From positions 33,387,090 through 33,451,089 of the forward strand of contig NC_068974.1 in assembly GCF_016808095.1 (NCBI RefSeq): a DNA stretch of 64,000 nt, read 5' to 3'. Both the position numbers and the translations under genes were made by a program. The notes below the pieces were generated by a model. That model saw only the letters and a list, made by a program, of their open reading frames with translations, ran no database searches and was not told the origin of the DNA. This DNA comes from Vigna angularis. Its lineage: Eukaryota > Streptophyta > Magnoliopsida > Fabales > Fabaceae. Shown in pieces: positions 36,353 through 51,148 of the stretch (its first letter is position 1; the number at the start of each line of letters is the position of its first letter).

Positions 36353-38640
36353 CACACACAACAGTGCATAAATATTTATATACCTATAAAATAATAATAT
36401 GCTGAAAAAACACCTATTAAAAGCAGAACACACTAAAACAGACACTTCAACACAACTTTAAACTTGGGGACCACATCGCAACGATCAAACGCATTCCAAC
36501 ATTGTGGGACAACCATAATATTCTGGTTTCCAAAAAAGAAATGCACATGACGACAAAAATCACCGAACAATAAATTGTAAACCGCAATACAACATTTACT
36601 CACCTTTTACACGGTTCAGCTCCAACGACCTCGCGATTCTAACCAAGAACGTCCCAAAATGACAACATATACCTCTAATGAAATCCTAGTTTATGTGAAT
36701 GAGAACTAATATCAATCAATGAACTCCCAATTTGTATGAAACAATCCTTAATTTCTATGAATGAACCCTAATTTCGTTCATTGCAACTTTAATTAAAACA
36801 ATGCCTAATTCTCATAACAATTATTTTTAATTAAAATTTTCTACTTTTTATATTAAAAATACGAAAATCCACGTCAATGACCCAAGTCAACGTATTATAC
36901 AACTACATTTCATCACATTGTTTAAAAAAACTACATCAATGTGTCATGTTAACGTATTTGTAACGTTGTTTAGTCAATTTAATGGTAAGAGTTCAATTGA
37001 TTGAATTTTTCATAAATAGAGACTTGAGAAAAAAATAAGTGAGAGACCGATTCGATATTCAAACAAAAAATAAGAATCTCTAAAGTGATCATTAAACCAA
37101 TTATCGTTATTTAGAGGCTAATATAATGACTCTTTAATATTTATATATTTGGTCACTATATAGTATGGTTATTAAATTGATTTCTATATAATATGGTCAC
37201 TAAAATGGCTTCTATATAAAATACTTATTAAATTGATTTTTATATATTTGATTGCTAAATTGGTTTTAGCATAAATAGTCACTAAATTAGTTTTTAAATT
37301 AGAAATTGAATTGGTAATTAACACTAGTTACCTATGTTTTAGCTACTTATGACCATTGGATTTTAAATTGACCACCAATTAATTACAGACTTATTTTATC
37401 ATTTTAGTGGTTAATAATTTAGTTTTTAAAACCAAATTTTCTTATAGTAATATATTAAACATTTTCTAGTCAGTTGCATTGGTTTGGCAAATTGACTTAT
37501 GATCGCTCAATTCAAAATCTTGTGTGGTTTTATAATTAGAAAGTATTAAGTATGAACACGCAAGCTATTAAGTAGTTAGTGTTGTCATTTTATCATTTCG
37601 TGTGTTTTCATCAATTTTAATTGCTTATTTTCTTGTAGAGTAATATAAGAAAATTACTTAAGTTAATAAATAAGCATAATTTAGCAAACAATAGGTCAAA
37701 AATACATTTAATAATTATTTTTTCTTTCATGTTTTTGATGCGAAAATGAGAAAAAATATTTCAAATTTGAAAAAAAATGGAAAAATAATTTTGTATATTT
37801 TAAAATAACTATTTCTGCTTTGAGTTAGAAAGGTGAAAATATTCAATTTCTGTCTTTTTTTTAACTTTAATAAAAATGGCATTTGGTCCCAATTTTTAAT
37901 TTTTTTTATAATTTATTTGTAACAATTAAGTGTCGCACATTTATTTTGGCTAATAATTCAATCATAAATTTGTTAACTTTCAAACCTTAATCAAGTCATT
38001 GAACCATTTAGCAATCAAACATCATGCAATCATATAAGTTTATGTTTGAACTTCAGTTATGTCGAAAGAAATTTTTCAATAAATACTTTAAAGAAAAAGA
38101 ACAAAGTTACAGAACTTATACGTCTAATTTATACACAAGCTCATTTTATACCAATCAAAGACCTAAAAAAAGACAAATAACCACACATACATTTATATAA
38201 ATAATATGGCAATTATTACTAAATCACAATACAACTATCTAAGTTTCTTTTTTCTAAATCATAGTTGGCATTAAGCAGACAATTAGTAATTGTGAGTAGC
38301 TTTTAACCTGTATTACTTTCAAAATCAGAACATAAACATTTAAGTCATGATTTAGTTATACCCTAATTCAATGAATTACAGAATTTCATTAAATTCTCAT
38401 AAATCATCAAAAGCAATAAAAAAATGTATGTAATATGTCCAAAATCAACTTAAAATAATTAGTACCTTTTTTCTTCGTAATACCTTCGTGTTCATTGACT
38501 TCCGTGGTTCAAGCTCCATGTTTGAAAACACTTACTGTGTTTAAAACGAAGCATCTCACTCAGTCACTGTATTTAGGTTTGAAATTTGTTCACTTATGCT
38601 TACTTTTTTCTTCACGACAAATTACAGATAGAAAAGAGAT
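36353..38640. other. Intergenic DNA with repeated ggtcactaaat motifs
   Basis: No gene is visible. At 37140-37440 the motif tggtcactaaattg and close forms recur about every 30-50 bases, resembling subterminal repeats of a DNA transposon whose ends I cannot place. The stretch at 36450-36700 is probably the 5' non-coding part of the MULE remnant. Confidence 0.5.
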
Positions 38641-38648
38641 GGGAGAAA

Positions 38649-38669
38649 ATATATATATATATATATATA
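38649..38669. repeat. (TA)n microsatellite
   Basis: About 10 TA units. Confidence 0.9.
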
Positions 38670-39828
38670 AAAGGATTTTTCTTTTAAATTTTTCAATGTT
38701 CTTATTTCTTTTACATCTTAAGTTTTCACACCTAACATACATTTATTTCTTATTATATTATTTATCATTTTTTTCTCCTTTTTCCATCTCGACATGTGCA
38801 GTTTAACAGTGAATATTTTATTGTTTTTCCCATACGCTGAAAAGTGACTGCGAAAAACGCTTTGTGTTTGTGTGTGATCCATTCTGCAGATTAACAAATA
38901 TCATCAGTATATTAATTTGGATCCCTAGGGCACAGTTATCATGCTCACTAGTTCATAAATTATTCCTTGATGCCAAAATATATCACATGTAAGAGACAGA
39001 AGAACTATTTTGTTTATGCTCAGAAACCAGAGGTTCATTGCAAAAACTCTTGGCTAAGAAACAATTTGGTTTCACCATCGTTTTTGGTGTCATTTTCATG
39101 TACGAGTCTCCTATCACGATCCAAAGAAACACAAAAACAAAACAAAGAAAAGTATCTCACGCATATCTCTTTCTCATGACGAATTAACTCTCTATGCCAT
39201 TCTTGACGTTTTAGTATCAACATTTTCTTAATGAAAAGGCTAAAAAACTGTGTGGATGGTTATATACCCTCAGACAAAATTAACCATATTTCGAAGGCAT
39301 ATACCATTTCTGGTGAAATTTTGCAAAATAACTCTTCAAAACTATTCACTGTTCCAGAAGGGTTGCTATAATTTATAAGTTGAATTAGCCATTTTTAAGA
39401 AAATTTTAGCATATAGAAATCCAAAGGACTCTACTCCCAGATCTGGATCTGCATAAGTAACTAAATATATATATATCATGCTATGGAATGCAGAGGGGAA
39501 AGAGAATCTAGCTTCAGAAATCTACTTTCTTTTACCCTTCTTTTGAAATTCTTCATGTGAGCCTGTACGGAATTTTTCTGATAGAGAATCGGGGAATAAT
39601 TGTCTTAAAACTGCAAGATCTGTTTGATAAACTATAGTATCTATCTGTTAACAAATAATCTCCTTTTATGTAGTACTACACAAACTGAAAATACTAACTC
39701 TAATGCGCATGTTTAAGAAAGGCGGTTTTTTTGTCAACCACTTCGTACCATGTTAATCTTTCTTACCCTTCTTTTCCTGGCACAAGTACAATTGACTCAA
39801 AAAAAGTTGCTGCTGAAGTTGATATTAT

Positions 39829-40028
39829 CCAAGATGTCATTCGCCTGCAGATGCACCTGCACCTCGTGCTTGCTTGGTTTCTCATCCATTCCCACACACA
39901 TACACAACGTAATCTTGTGTTTAATTCCATGAACATGTGTGTTTTGTAGGAACTACTTAAGGTAGATAGTTGAAGAGAGAAAAGCAAGTAAAGTGCAGGT
40001 GCAAATGCAGGCAAAGGCAGCATATTGG
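39829..40028 (-). ncRNA. MIR530: MIR530 precursor hairpin
   Basis: On the minus strand, 40009 to 39990 reads TGCATTTGCACCTGCACTTT, which matches miR530 as I recall it from soybean and other plants. The opposite arm at about 39866-39845 reads AGGTGCAGGTGCATCTGCAG and pairs with it across the whole miRNA, apart from two central mismatches and a wobble end. The stem continues outwards (ccaatat with atcttgg) and inwards (cttgctt with aagcaag), giving a hairpin of about 200 nt with the miRNA on the 5' arm, as in known MIR530 genes. No protein frame overlaps convincingly. The surroundings from about 39480 to 40450 are less AT-extreme than their neighbours, as expected for the primary transcript and promoter. 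Confidence 0.88.
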
Positions 40029-40327
40029 AAGGAGAAGCTACATGGGGCAAATGATTTGATGATAAGGATTTAATTTAAAGGGGGAGGAGGAGAGAGAAAG
40101 GGTTAATTAGAGAGTGAAAATGTAGAAATTGAGGGGACTAATGCAAGATGATTATGGTAATTAAGGGTTTAGCAGATGGAAAAGGGAATGGGAAGAGTGA
40201 TTAATGATGAGATTATGAAAGGATAAGGATTTGATGATGATCTCCATTATAAGGTTTTGTTGTGATGTCGAAAGTGAGAAAGAGCCGTGCACCCTCATGT
40301 CTGCCACAGAACAACCTGGTCTTGCAT

Positions 40328-40392
40328 CACGTGAAATAAACCATCAGACCCACGTGGGATTTCATTACTCACCATTCACACTCTGCCACGTA
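40328..40392 (-). promoter_or_regulatory. G-box cluster upstream of MIR530
   Basis: Perfect CACGTG boxes lie at 40328-40333 and 40351-40356 (the second inside cccacgtggg), and CACGTA at 40387-40392. They are 300-360 bases upstream of the hairpin in the direction of its transcription. G-boxes bind bHLH and bZIP factors such as PIFs. In rice a PIF-like protein is reported to activate MIR530 through such boxes; the link here is inference. Confidence 0.5.
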
Positions 40393-40459
40393 ACAATTTA
40401 CCCTCACTTTACTTATTATTACATTACACTCCATTTTTTAATTAGTTTTATTGCATGAG

Positions 40460-43400
40460 TAAAAAAATTTAAACAAATTACTGATTAAATTTTTCTTAAA
40501 ATATATTAAAGAAAAAAAAATATTTAAATTATTTCGATTCTTAAATAAAGTAAACATTTTAAGTGTATTGAAAGTCGCATGTTAATTATATCTTGATATA
40601 CATTATATGTTTGTATTTTCTATAGTTTTATTGGATAAAAAGTAATTGTAAAGAATTATTCTATTTGTTTTCATTCTTCTTCTCTTTCTTCTTTAAACCC
40701 GTCTTTAAAATATGCTATGCTTATTCCAATTTGTATATTATTTTAGAAAAGGTCATTATCTGAATAAAATAAGGGTGTCGTGGTAATGAAGTGCAAGAAG
40801 AAATTAATGATTATGAGGAGTTTTCAAGATAAAAATAAAACAAATATAATAAATTAATTGAAAATTAACTTTTAATATTTACGAATAAGATCAAGGTGCA
40901 TAATGAGATTATAAAAAGTACCATGATCATAATATTGACCCTTGCGAGTAAATATGCTCACTGAAAAGCAATGGACAAATATGATCTTACTTGAAAGGAA
41001 CACAAAAAGAATCTTTTAAAATATTTTTGTTGATTTTGACATCTACGTACCAAAAGTTCCGCCTAAATTTCACTTCTAAAGCCTTCTTAATGTAATTTTA
41101 GTTCTTATAATAATTTAATAATATACTTAATTTTATTTATTTTAAGATTAATAAATGTTAGTCTCTATTAATGATGAGCTTGTCCAAAAATAAAACAATT
41201 TTAGAAAAAAAAATTATTTACTAAGAAATATATAAGATTTTCTTACTAAGAAAAAATAACAGAATTACCTATTTTTAAAACGAGCAAATCAGACAAACGC
41301 ATAAAAAATAGAAATCTGTTTATTTTATTACAAAAATCACTTTTATAGAACGGAAATTTTAAACCGAGCCTAATATAAAACAAGCCCGATATATATATAT
41401 ATATTATCCGATTGTTAACAAATATTTTACAGTTTATTTTTAAACATTTCTATTGGTATAGTATTTATTAAGTAATTAAAGTTTTTATTATTGACAAACG
41501 AGTTACTTTTTATATGAGGGCAAATATTCTACATAAACCAGTGAATTTAAACTAAAATATATATGAGAACACATCCGTTATTTAAATGAATTTCAATGTT
41601 TTAACATTTTTTTTTTGTATTTTATTAAAATGCATTTATTCAAAAAATAAATAAATTTGTTAGATACTTTAATTCTGTCAACATGTTAAAGGAATTGGCT
41701 TTTAGCAATCGAATATGGAATGTCTTTGTACGAACAAAACCGTGAAAAATAGAAATAGTTTATCAATGTATATTTTTTACGAGATCGATTGTTATATTTA
41801 GGATGTATTTCTTGAACATTTGATGTAAAAACATAAATCATTAAATATAACATTATTTTTTAAAATATTTATTAAATTTATAGTGTGGTTTATATAAGGA
41901 AATGAAAAAATAGTACATGATAATATGCGTGAAGAAAATACAATTTGTTATCTTAGTAGACAATTTGTTTTCTTATTCATCTTAAAACAGTTCGTGAAGA
42001 GGACAATGAGTCTTTCTTATCTTGTTTTCGTCTGCTCATTGACTACTCTCTAAATTTTAAAGTATTTCATGACTTAAATAATAATAGAATTAATAAATAA
42101 TAATATTTCTTTTTTAATTTTTTTAGTTAACGAGTAACATAAATGTTGTATTATCATGTCATATTATTTTTGTTTGTTTTCACACATATTAAAAAATATA
42201 AGATTTTGTTACTAAAATTAAAAAAATTAAATAAAACAATGAATAACTTATATTTTTCAAATTAAAAATGTTTTAGATAATGTCTCACCAATAACTTTCA
42301 TGTCAAAATAATTTATTTTTGTTACCGGTATTGATGAGATGGTTTTATTAATCAACCAATTTTTAATAAAAATAGTAAAAAAATTATTTTATATTAATCA
42401 TAAAATTTCGTATTTTTTATTATATAAAAGTAAATAAAGAAAATGATGTGAGAATGACTTAATTAATTTTAAAAATTAAGAAATAGAGATTCAAATGAAA
42501 AATATGAAAATTTTGAAGACTAAATATATAAAAACATGGTTAAAAAGATTCATAGAGACTCAATTAAAAATATACAAATACTTGTAAAAAGGATAAAATT
42601 TGATTAAATATATAAAAATATCTTAAATTTATTAGTTTAAGATTTTAATTTAAAATCACCATGCTTTATATTTCATATGGAGTTCCCTCTCAACTCATGT
42701 ATGTGAACTTGGTCCATATTTAAATTTTGTTGAAAAATATTAAAAGGAGAAATGTAGGGTGAAAATGTGGTATTTTCTTCCCCTAAAGTGAAAGATGTAC
42801 CTTAGCTACTATGTACGTTCCATGCGACACCAAGAAAAACATCAAACCAGCCACCGCATTATCCTCAAGCGTGCAAATAAAAAGTACTCCAACACTCAAA
42901 CATTATAAACCTAACAAAACAAACTTTGATGAGAAACACACTTTTAGATTTGAAAAAATATAATATATATTCGTTACTTTTTTTTAATATAAATAATAAT
43001 AATTACAATTTTCTTATATTAATATGCAACATATGGATTATATATTGCATATAACGTAATAAATTATTTGTTTACAAATTACTACAAGAAAATAACTAAA
43101 CTATATGATTAATTTAAATATTAATTTATTAATAAAAAATTATTGGTGTATTTTAAATACCAAATGTCCTTTTACATTTATATTTATAATAAAAAAATTA
43201 TAAGTTTAAAATAGCTATTTTTAAAAATTAAAATTAAAAATTATAATTAATTTTAATATTTTAGTAAAGTGGTTTGATGTATAAATTTTAAATATATACA
43301 AACTAATTGTAGTCTTATTTTGAAAATAGACAATATAAAAGGATATATATGACATATTGTAAAAAAAATTAAAAATTAAAAATAAAATAATTGAAAACAT

Positions 43401-43720
43401 CATAAAGTGACAAGTGGCATGTACAAATAACATATTAACGTCATTCTAGCATAAATAACCTAGTTGAATTATTTTAAAAAAATGAGACTTAATTAAAAAA
43501 ACAAATTGAATAATAAAAACAAAAAATTGAATGAAAAAGAGTATATTTTAGCTTTTTATCTTGTTTCCTCTCCCATTTCATCTTTCTTGCTTTAACTTTT
43601 CACATTTTTTTATTAGATTGTAAAAGTTAGATGAAAATGAAATAAATATTAAGTTCAACCGATAATATATTTTAAAATTAATTTTTCCAATTCTATAATA
43701 TTTTTATCTTTTCTTTTATG
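40460..43720. other. AT-rich intergenic DNA, nothing recognised
   Basis: Long A/T runs, no gene, no sizeable tandem repeat and no recognisable transposon end. Confidence 0.6.
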
Positions 43721-43723
43721 CTT

Positions 43724-44430
43724 TGTTCACTTGAAGGAGAGGAATTGGGGGAGAGTGAGTGGATGGATTTGAGGGGATTTAGGGATAAATTTTTTGTTGT
43801 TTATTTGAGTGGATTTGGAGGTAATTGAGAGTGAATTTGGAAATAAAATTTGTGAGAATTAGTGTAGGATTTAATTGATATGAAAGATAAAAAAATTTGT
43901 TTAATTGATAGAAATTAAAGATTACCAAAATGTCTTTAGTTATTATTCGTCTAAACGAAATGTCTCCAACGTGCAAGATTTAAAAGGTTAATATTCTCGT
44001 GGAATTTTACAAATATTAAAGGACATATATAACTTTTACATATAAATCAGTGCAAATCCTACCAACGTAGCGAGATGGTTAAAGCATTGATATCTCGCAA
44101 ATCAGCGTTTTTCTTTCTTTGCAAATCAGCGCAAACGAACGACAAAAATCCCGAAAATTCATCCTTGCTATTTCTCATAAACAGAACATCACCTTCAACG
44201 TGCAAGATTTAAAAGGTTAATATTCTCGTGGAACTTTACAAATATTAGAGGACATATATGACTTTTACATATAAATCAGTGCAAATCCTACCAACGTAAC
44301 GAGATGGTTAAAGCATATCTCGCAAATGAGCGCTTTTCTTTCTTTGCAAATCAGCATAAACGAACGACAAAAATCCTGGAAATTCATCCCTATTATTTCT
44401 CATAAACAGGACATCATTTTCAAGTGAACA
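43724..44430. mobile_element. Small terminal-inverted-repeat element with internal duplication
   Basis: TGTTCACTTGAA at 43724-43735 is mirrored by TTCAAGTGAACA at 44419-44430, a perfect 12-bp inverted repeat bounding 707 bp. There is no coding capacity. The right half contains a 229-bp tandem duplication. No clear target-site duplication is visible, so the superfamily (PIF/Harbinger- or Mutator-like) is undecided. Confidence 0.6.
43967..44423 (+). repeat. 229-bp tandem duplication
   Basis: The unit starting caacgtgcaagatttaaaag occurs at 43967 and 44196 with about 95% identity by eye and a short deletion in the second copy. Each unit contains gcgagatggttaaagca and two near-copies of ctttgcaaatcagc. 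Confidence 0.9.
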
Positions 44431-44834
44431 CACCATTAGAGTTGAATTTTATGAATATTTTAAAGTTTCACATGTCTAATCCTTGAAAGATGATAGCTTT
44501 CGGTTATCATGTGTGTGCTGGATAGTTTTGATTTCTTAATTTATTAGAGTTTTTATTTTTGGAGTATTTTTTACTTCTTCCATAGTGCATGGTTTTGTTT
44601 ATACTTTGAGAATAAACAAACACAAAGTAAGATGAGTCTAGTTATATTTTAAAAGCAATTATAGATTTATAAATATGATTTTCGTTGAGTAAAATAGTTC
44701 TATAGTTACGATTGTAGTGTTAGAAGTAGCAGATCTTTAATAAACATTTTGATGGTGTCAAAATCTATATGTACAAATATATAAAACTTTGTTAGGATGT
44801 TAAATATATAAATAAAAATTTTAAAAAATATTTT

Positions 44835-44838
<4 letters not shown>

Positions 44839-44891
<53 letters not shown>
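44839..44891. repeat. (TA)n microsatellite
   Basis: About 26 TA units. Confidence 0.95.
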
Positions 44892-44894
<3 letters not shown>

Positions 44895-45380
44895 GGGGGT
44901 TTAAGGCCCTTCTCTCCCTCCATTATAATCTGTCATTGAGTGTTAGACGGACATATTTTAGATAAATTGTTAAATTGTGTAGTTGGATATAAAATTAAGT
45001 TTCAGTCAACATTTATAATAATGAGTTGAAAATATAGATTTGATTATAATTAGATGTTTGAATGATTAGATAATATTATGATAAATGCTTTACAATTATG
45101 ACAAAGTTGTTTGGAATGAATTTGAGTGTTGAATATATTCTCATATGATGATGTAGTTGGGATTTTAATTTATGAAAGATGTTGTATTTAAGATATAAAA
45201 GTGTTTGGGATTTGATTGTTTGATACATGTTTACATTTTGCACAATTTTAATTCTATATAATTTTCTCGATGGATGAGGATTCATCTATCAAATTTCATT
45301 TAGTGAGCAAAATATTGGTTTTAAATTTTTTTCATTTTAAAATTCAGTCAATGTATGAGTTTTTATTCAATGAATTTCAA

Positions 45381-45384
<4 letters not shown>

Positions 45385-45421
<37 letters not shown>
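45385..45421. repeat. (TA)n microsatellite
   Basis: About 18 TA units, just upstream of a GC-richer patch at 45480-45710. Confidence 0.95.
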
Positions 45422-45423
<2 letters not shown>

Positions 45424-45494
45424 GTTTGTTAACGCGTAAGGGTATTTTAATAATTTTCATTCTCAAAACTAAAAAAAAAGAAACCCCCGAATCC

Positions 45495-45704
45495 TTAGTC
45501 ACCTCTCTCATTCCTCTCAACCATTTCTCTTTCATCTCTCTCACTCCAAACCTTTTCTCTGTGATGCCTACTGTAGCCCCAATTGAAAAATTCAGACAAA
45601 GGTTCATTCAAGATCTCTTCAATTTCACCATCTTCAGTAACCTCTCTAATTTCATCATCTGCATATGTTGAATCATCATCTCTAAAAAAAACCCTCCCGG
45701 CCAA
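45495..45704 (-). other. Unidentified acidic open frame, possible gene debris
   Basis: The minus strand reads a 69-codon frame containing DDSTYADDEIREVTEDGEIE, which is strongly acidic and more protein-like than neighbouring shadows. It has no recognised domain, no clear start context and no partner exons. Its right edge meets a 147-bp-offset duplication. It could be a gene fragment carried by a transposon. Confidence 0.25.
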
Positions 45705-45933
45705 TTACCAATTCCTTCTGATGTCATTAGGCTTGTGAAAATTAGATAAAATTAAATAAGACAAAAATTATAAAATGAAAACTCATTATAAAATCATGTT
45801 TTTGTAAGAAATTGTTTAACAACGAGTATTTTTGATTTTTTTCCAGGTCAATTACCAATTCCTTTGTGCTTGTGAAAATTGGATTAAATTAGATAAGACA
45901 AAAATTATAAAATGAAAACTCATTATAAAATCT
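45699..45933 (+). repeat. Tandem duplication, offset 147 bp
   Basis: The segment from ccaattaccaattcctt through gaaaactcattataaaatc at 45699-45796 recurs at 45846-45933 with a small deletion. Confidence 0.8.
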
Positions 45934-45939
45934 TTTTTG

Positions 45940-48240
<2,301 letters not shown>

Positions 48241-48359
48241 TTAATATATATATATATATATTCAATTAATGGTAAGTGAAAAGAAAAAAAATAAAATAAT
48301 TTTTCTTTAAATTTTCAAACTATAAAGAATAAAAATTAATAAAATAAAATAGCTCAATT

Positions 48360-49505
48360 GTTTTTAATCATTTTGTGAGTCCAACCGTTCAAAGAGTTTT
48401 ATACATATTCTTACTTCTTTTTCTTCTTCACACCCTTTACATGGCACCTCACTCTTTTAAAAGAAAGGTGATTTTAATTAAAATTGATATATCATATTAT
48501 ATTATGATTTGTTGTGTCACTTTAAAAAAATATATGATTATAATGATTTGCAAAATTAAAATCAAAATGTCAGAAATTATTTGATTTGATTAATTTTTGA
48601 AATACATTATTATTAAGACCAATTTTTTCTATTATTATTCATTGTTAATTAATTCACAATTAAAAAAAGATTACAAAGATATTATAATGTGTGCATAAAT
48701 ACTCATTCCATAGTAAAAAGGAGGGACATAAAAAAAAACAAAAAAAAAGAAATACATATGGATCGGATAACACGAAAAGAAATCATTAGAGCACTAAAAA
48801 TTTTAAAGGTATGTCACTTCCATTTTCTTTTTGGTTTAGGCATTGTATTAAGTCTTAATATTATTTGTGTTTTTCTTTTACATTTAACTTTGAAATTTTG
48901 TTACAGAGACATTATTTTTATTATTCACAAATATCTCATCTTAAAAATCATAAAAAAAATGTATTTCCTATTGTTTTTGTTGGTTTGATCCCTCGTATTG
49001 TATGACACCCATTTTCAAATTTCTATTTTGTATAAATAAAGGTAAAAAATTAAATAAAAAACTTTAAAAAGTATAATTTTTTTTGGTGTCTATCTGACCA
49101 TTGCCTAATACTTATTATTTTCATTTTTTTTTTCAATCATAAAAATAACAAAAAAAAATTCAAACTCTTTAAAAACTAAATACATCAAGAATTAGATAAT
49201 CCTGATTTCTCATTTCGAATTAGAATATATAGGAGTGGGGTCAATTCTGATCAGACTCATAAAATAAAAAACTAGATCAAGTTTATACATTTAATTAAAG
49301 GTATTATCTTTAGACAAACATAAGTGTTAATATTTTTCTTATACATAACTGATTTCCAAATCCTGTTTTCGTAGACTATATCTTATTTTATAGTTTTTTT
49401 AGTTTTTCCAAAATAAATTTTGATAGCGATTGCAAAACTTTTTCTTCAAAATATGTTTATTTATGATTATTCGTTGCAATATCGATTAGGACACTATAAA
49501 ACTTA
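48360..49505. mobile_element. Foldback element, copy B, diverged and truncated
   Basis: Collinear with copy A at 4250-5700. Shared landmarks are gagttttatacatattc (48395) with gagttttatgcatattt (4277), aattaattcacaattaaa (48647) with 4611, gtatgtcact (48811) with gtatgtcacc (4836), ttgtgtttttcttttacat (48867) with tgtgtttttcttttacaca (4887), and gtcttattttatggtttt (5580) with atcttattttatagtttt (49381). The inverted centre is still recognisable, but the right arm stops at about 49500, so most of it is missing. Confidence 0.7.
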
Positions 49506-50600
49506 TAAATACGTTTTTTGAATAATACAAATCAAACTAAAATCTTTCATAAAAATTATTGTATTTATTATTTATTTTCTTACTTCAAGTATGTCCTATT
49601 TATTTCAAATATTATTCTTTAAATTTTCTTAACCATTTCAATAATATCCACATTTTTGTAGACAAAATTGAAATTCAACTCGTAAAATTATATGATTTTA
49701 TACAATATATTTCTAATTTAGACTGTGGTAGAACAAAACTGTCAGAAGCGTGGAGCAAAATTGTAAACCTATGTGGATTACTTTTTTTTTTCTAAATTAT
49801 CTACCGTTCAAATTATTGATAAATGAATTCAATTCAAATAAATTCTAAATTCAATAAAAATTAATACAGTTAGAAATTCATCATTAAGTGTGTTGTTACT
49901 CACAACATTACTCAATTAAAAATTAATGCATAAAAAAATTATTAGGAAGGAAAATTAGATTTATTTATTTATTATGTAAAAAGTTACTGAATTTCTTAGT
50001 ATAAAAAATATATATTTTTTTAGAAAGGATAAGGATCACAAAAAGAAAAGAAAAAACTGCATATCAGACATCTCTTTATTGACGTCTAGAGCTATAGTCA
50101 TTTATAAATACCAACCACAATAATAGAAGATTTAATTGATATGAGTAACCCATAAAAAAATGTTAAAGACAAAGCTATGAAAATCACCAAACTTGCATTT
50201 TTATCATTATCTACATTTTTTTTATTAAATTACTAATCAAAACATAACCATTCATTAATTTCTAAATTATTGAATTTAACCAGGAAGCCAATCTCAACCA
50301 AACATATCCTAAGAAAAATAAAAAAGCATATGTCCACTATTTATTTTTATGTTAATTTTCAGAAGAAAAAAAAAACAATTAAAATTGGTTTAGGAATATT
50401 GTTACTAAGTGGATCTAGATCAAACCCAACTAGTAGAGGGCCCATGGCCCGAATCACATTTATGAAATACTGAACAGTAGACTCTGCTGCACAGTGTAAA
50501 TTGTAATTAGGCTATCAACTCTACACCAACCAATATCAATGGAATGAAAATAAAAAGAAAAAATAATTTTGTATTTTTACTAAAATAAATTTATTTTGTG
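49506..50600. other. AT-rich intergenic DNA
   Basis: No gene or classified repeat is visible. A GC-rich spot, gagggcccatggcccg, occurs near 50437. Confidence 0.6.
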
Positions 50601-50639
50601 ACGTATTATTATTTGTAATATTTAAAACGTATATAACGT

Positions 50640-51060
50640 GTACATGGGTGAAAGTTGTTTGACGTTATTAATACGCCGCACACGCTTACAAGCAAAACCT
50701 CGGTAGCTAGAGAAATTGTTCAGCGAGAGTAGTATATTTAATGAGAAAATGACACGTATTATTATTAGTTTATTAAAAGCTTTTATATTAAGAGAAAAAG
50801 AAATGCCAGCAAAAATAGAAAAAGAGGTTGGAAAAATTAAGAGGGGAGGTATAATTGCAGAGGTGCATTGCGATAGGCCCAGCCCAATTGAAAGAAGGAC
50901 GCAGACGCTTGCTTGGCAACAGGGAAGAAGTTTCTTGGTCCGGTCAACATAATTAAACCAAGCTCCTTGTGAAAGAAGGAAACACTTCAACAATGGGTCC
51001 CACTCACCCACATCATAAACACGCACCATGTGCATAGTTATTGCTTCCTCTATAAATACT
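50640..51060 (+). promoter_or_regulatory. Promoter region of the HIPP gene
   Basis: TATAAATA at 51051-51058 lies 91 bases before the ATG. Upstream are aggcccagccc at 50875 (site II-like) and ggtcaac near 50942, which is a W-box (TTGACC) on the other strand. The 5' leader contains a (CA)n run just before the ATG. W-boxes would fit stress- or pathogen-responsive WRKY control, but this rests on motif matches only. Confidence 0.5.
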
Positions 51061-51148
51061 CACGCAGACTCATATTAAAGACTCACACTTACCACTACCA
51101 AACCAACATTCACTCGCTACTCTCTCTCACGCACACACACACACGATC

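Noticed and set aside
39763..40050. Minus-strand 95-codon open frame over the microRNA hairpin
   Set aside because: The hairpin and miR530 match explain the sequence better. The frame shows no domain and runs through both arms of the stem.
44040..44100. tRNA-like stretch gcgagatggttaaagca, present in both copies of the 229-bp duplication
   Set aside because: It resembles a D-arm only. There is no matching anticodon arm, B box or acceptor stem.
50622..51035. 137-codon minus-strand open frame upstream of the HIPP gene
   Set aside because: It covers the HIPP promoter region antisense, has no recognisable domain, and its counterpart frame on the plus strand is equally open.
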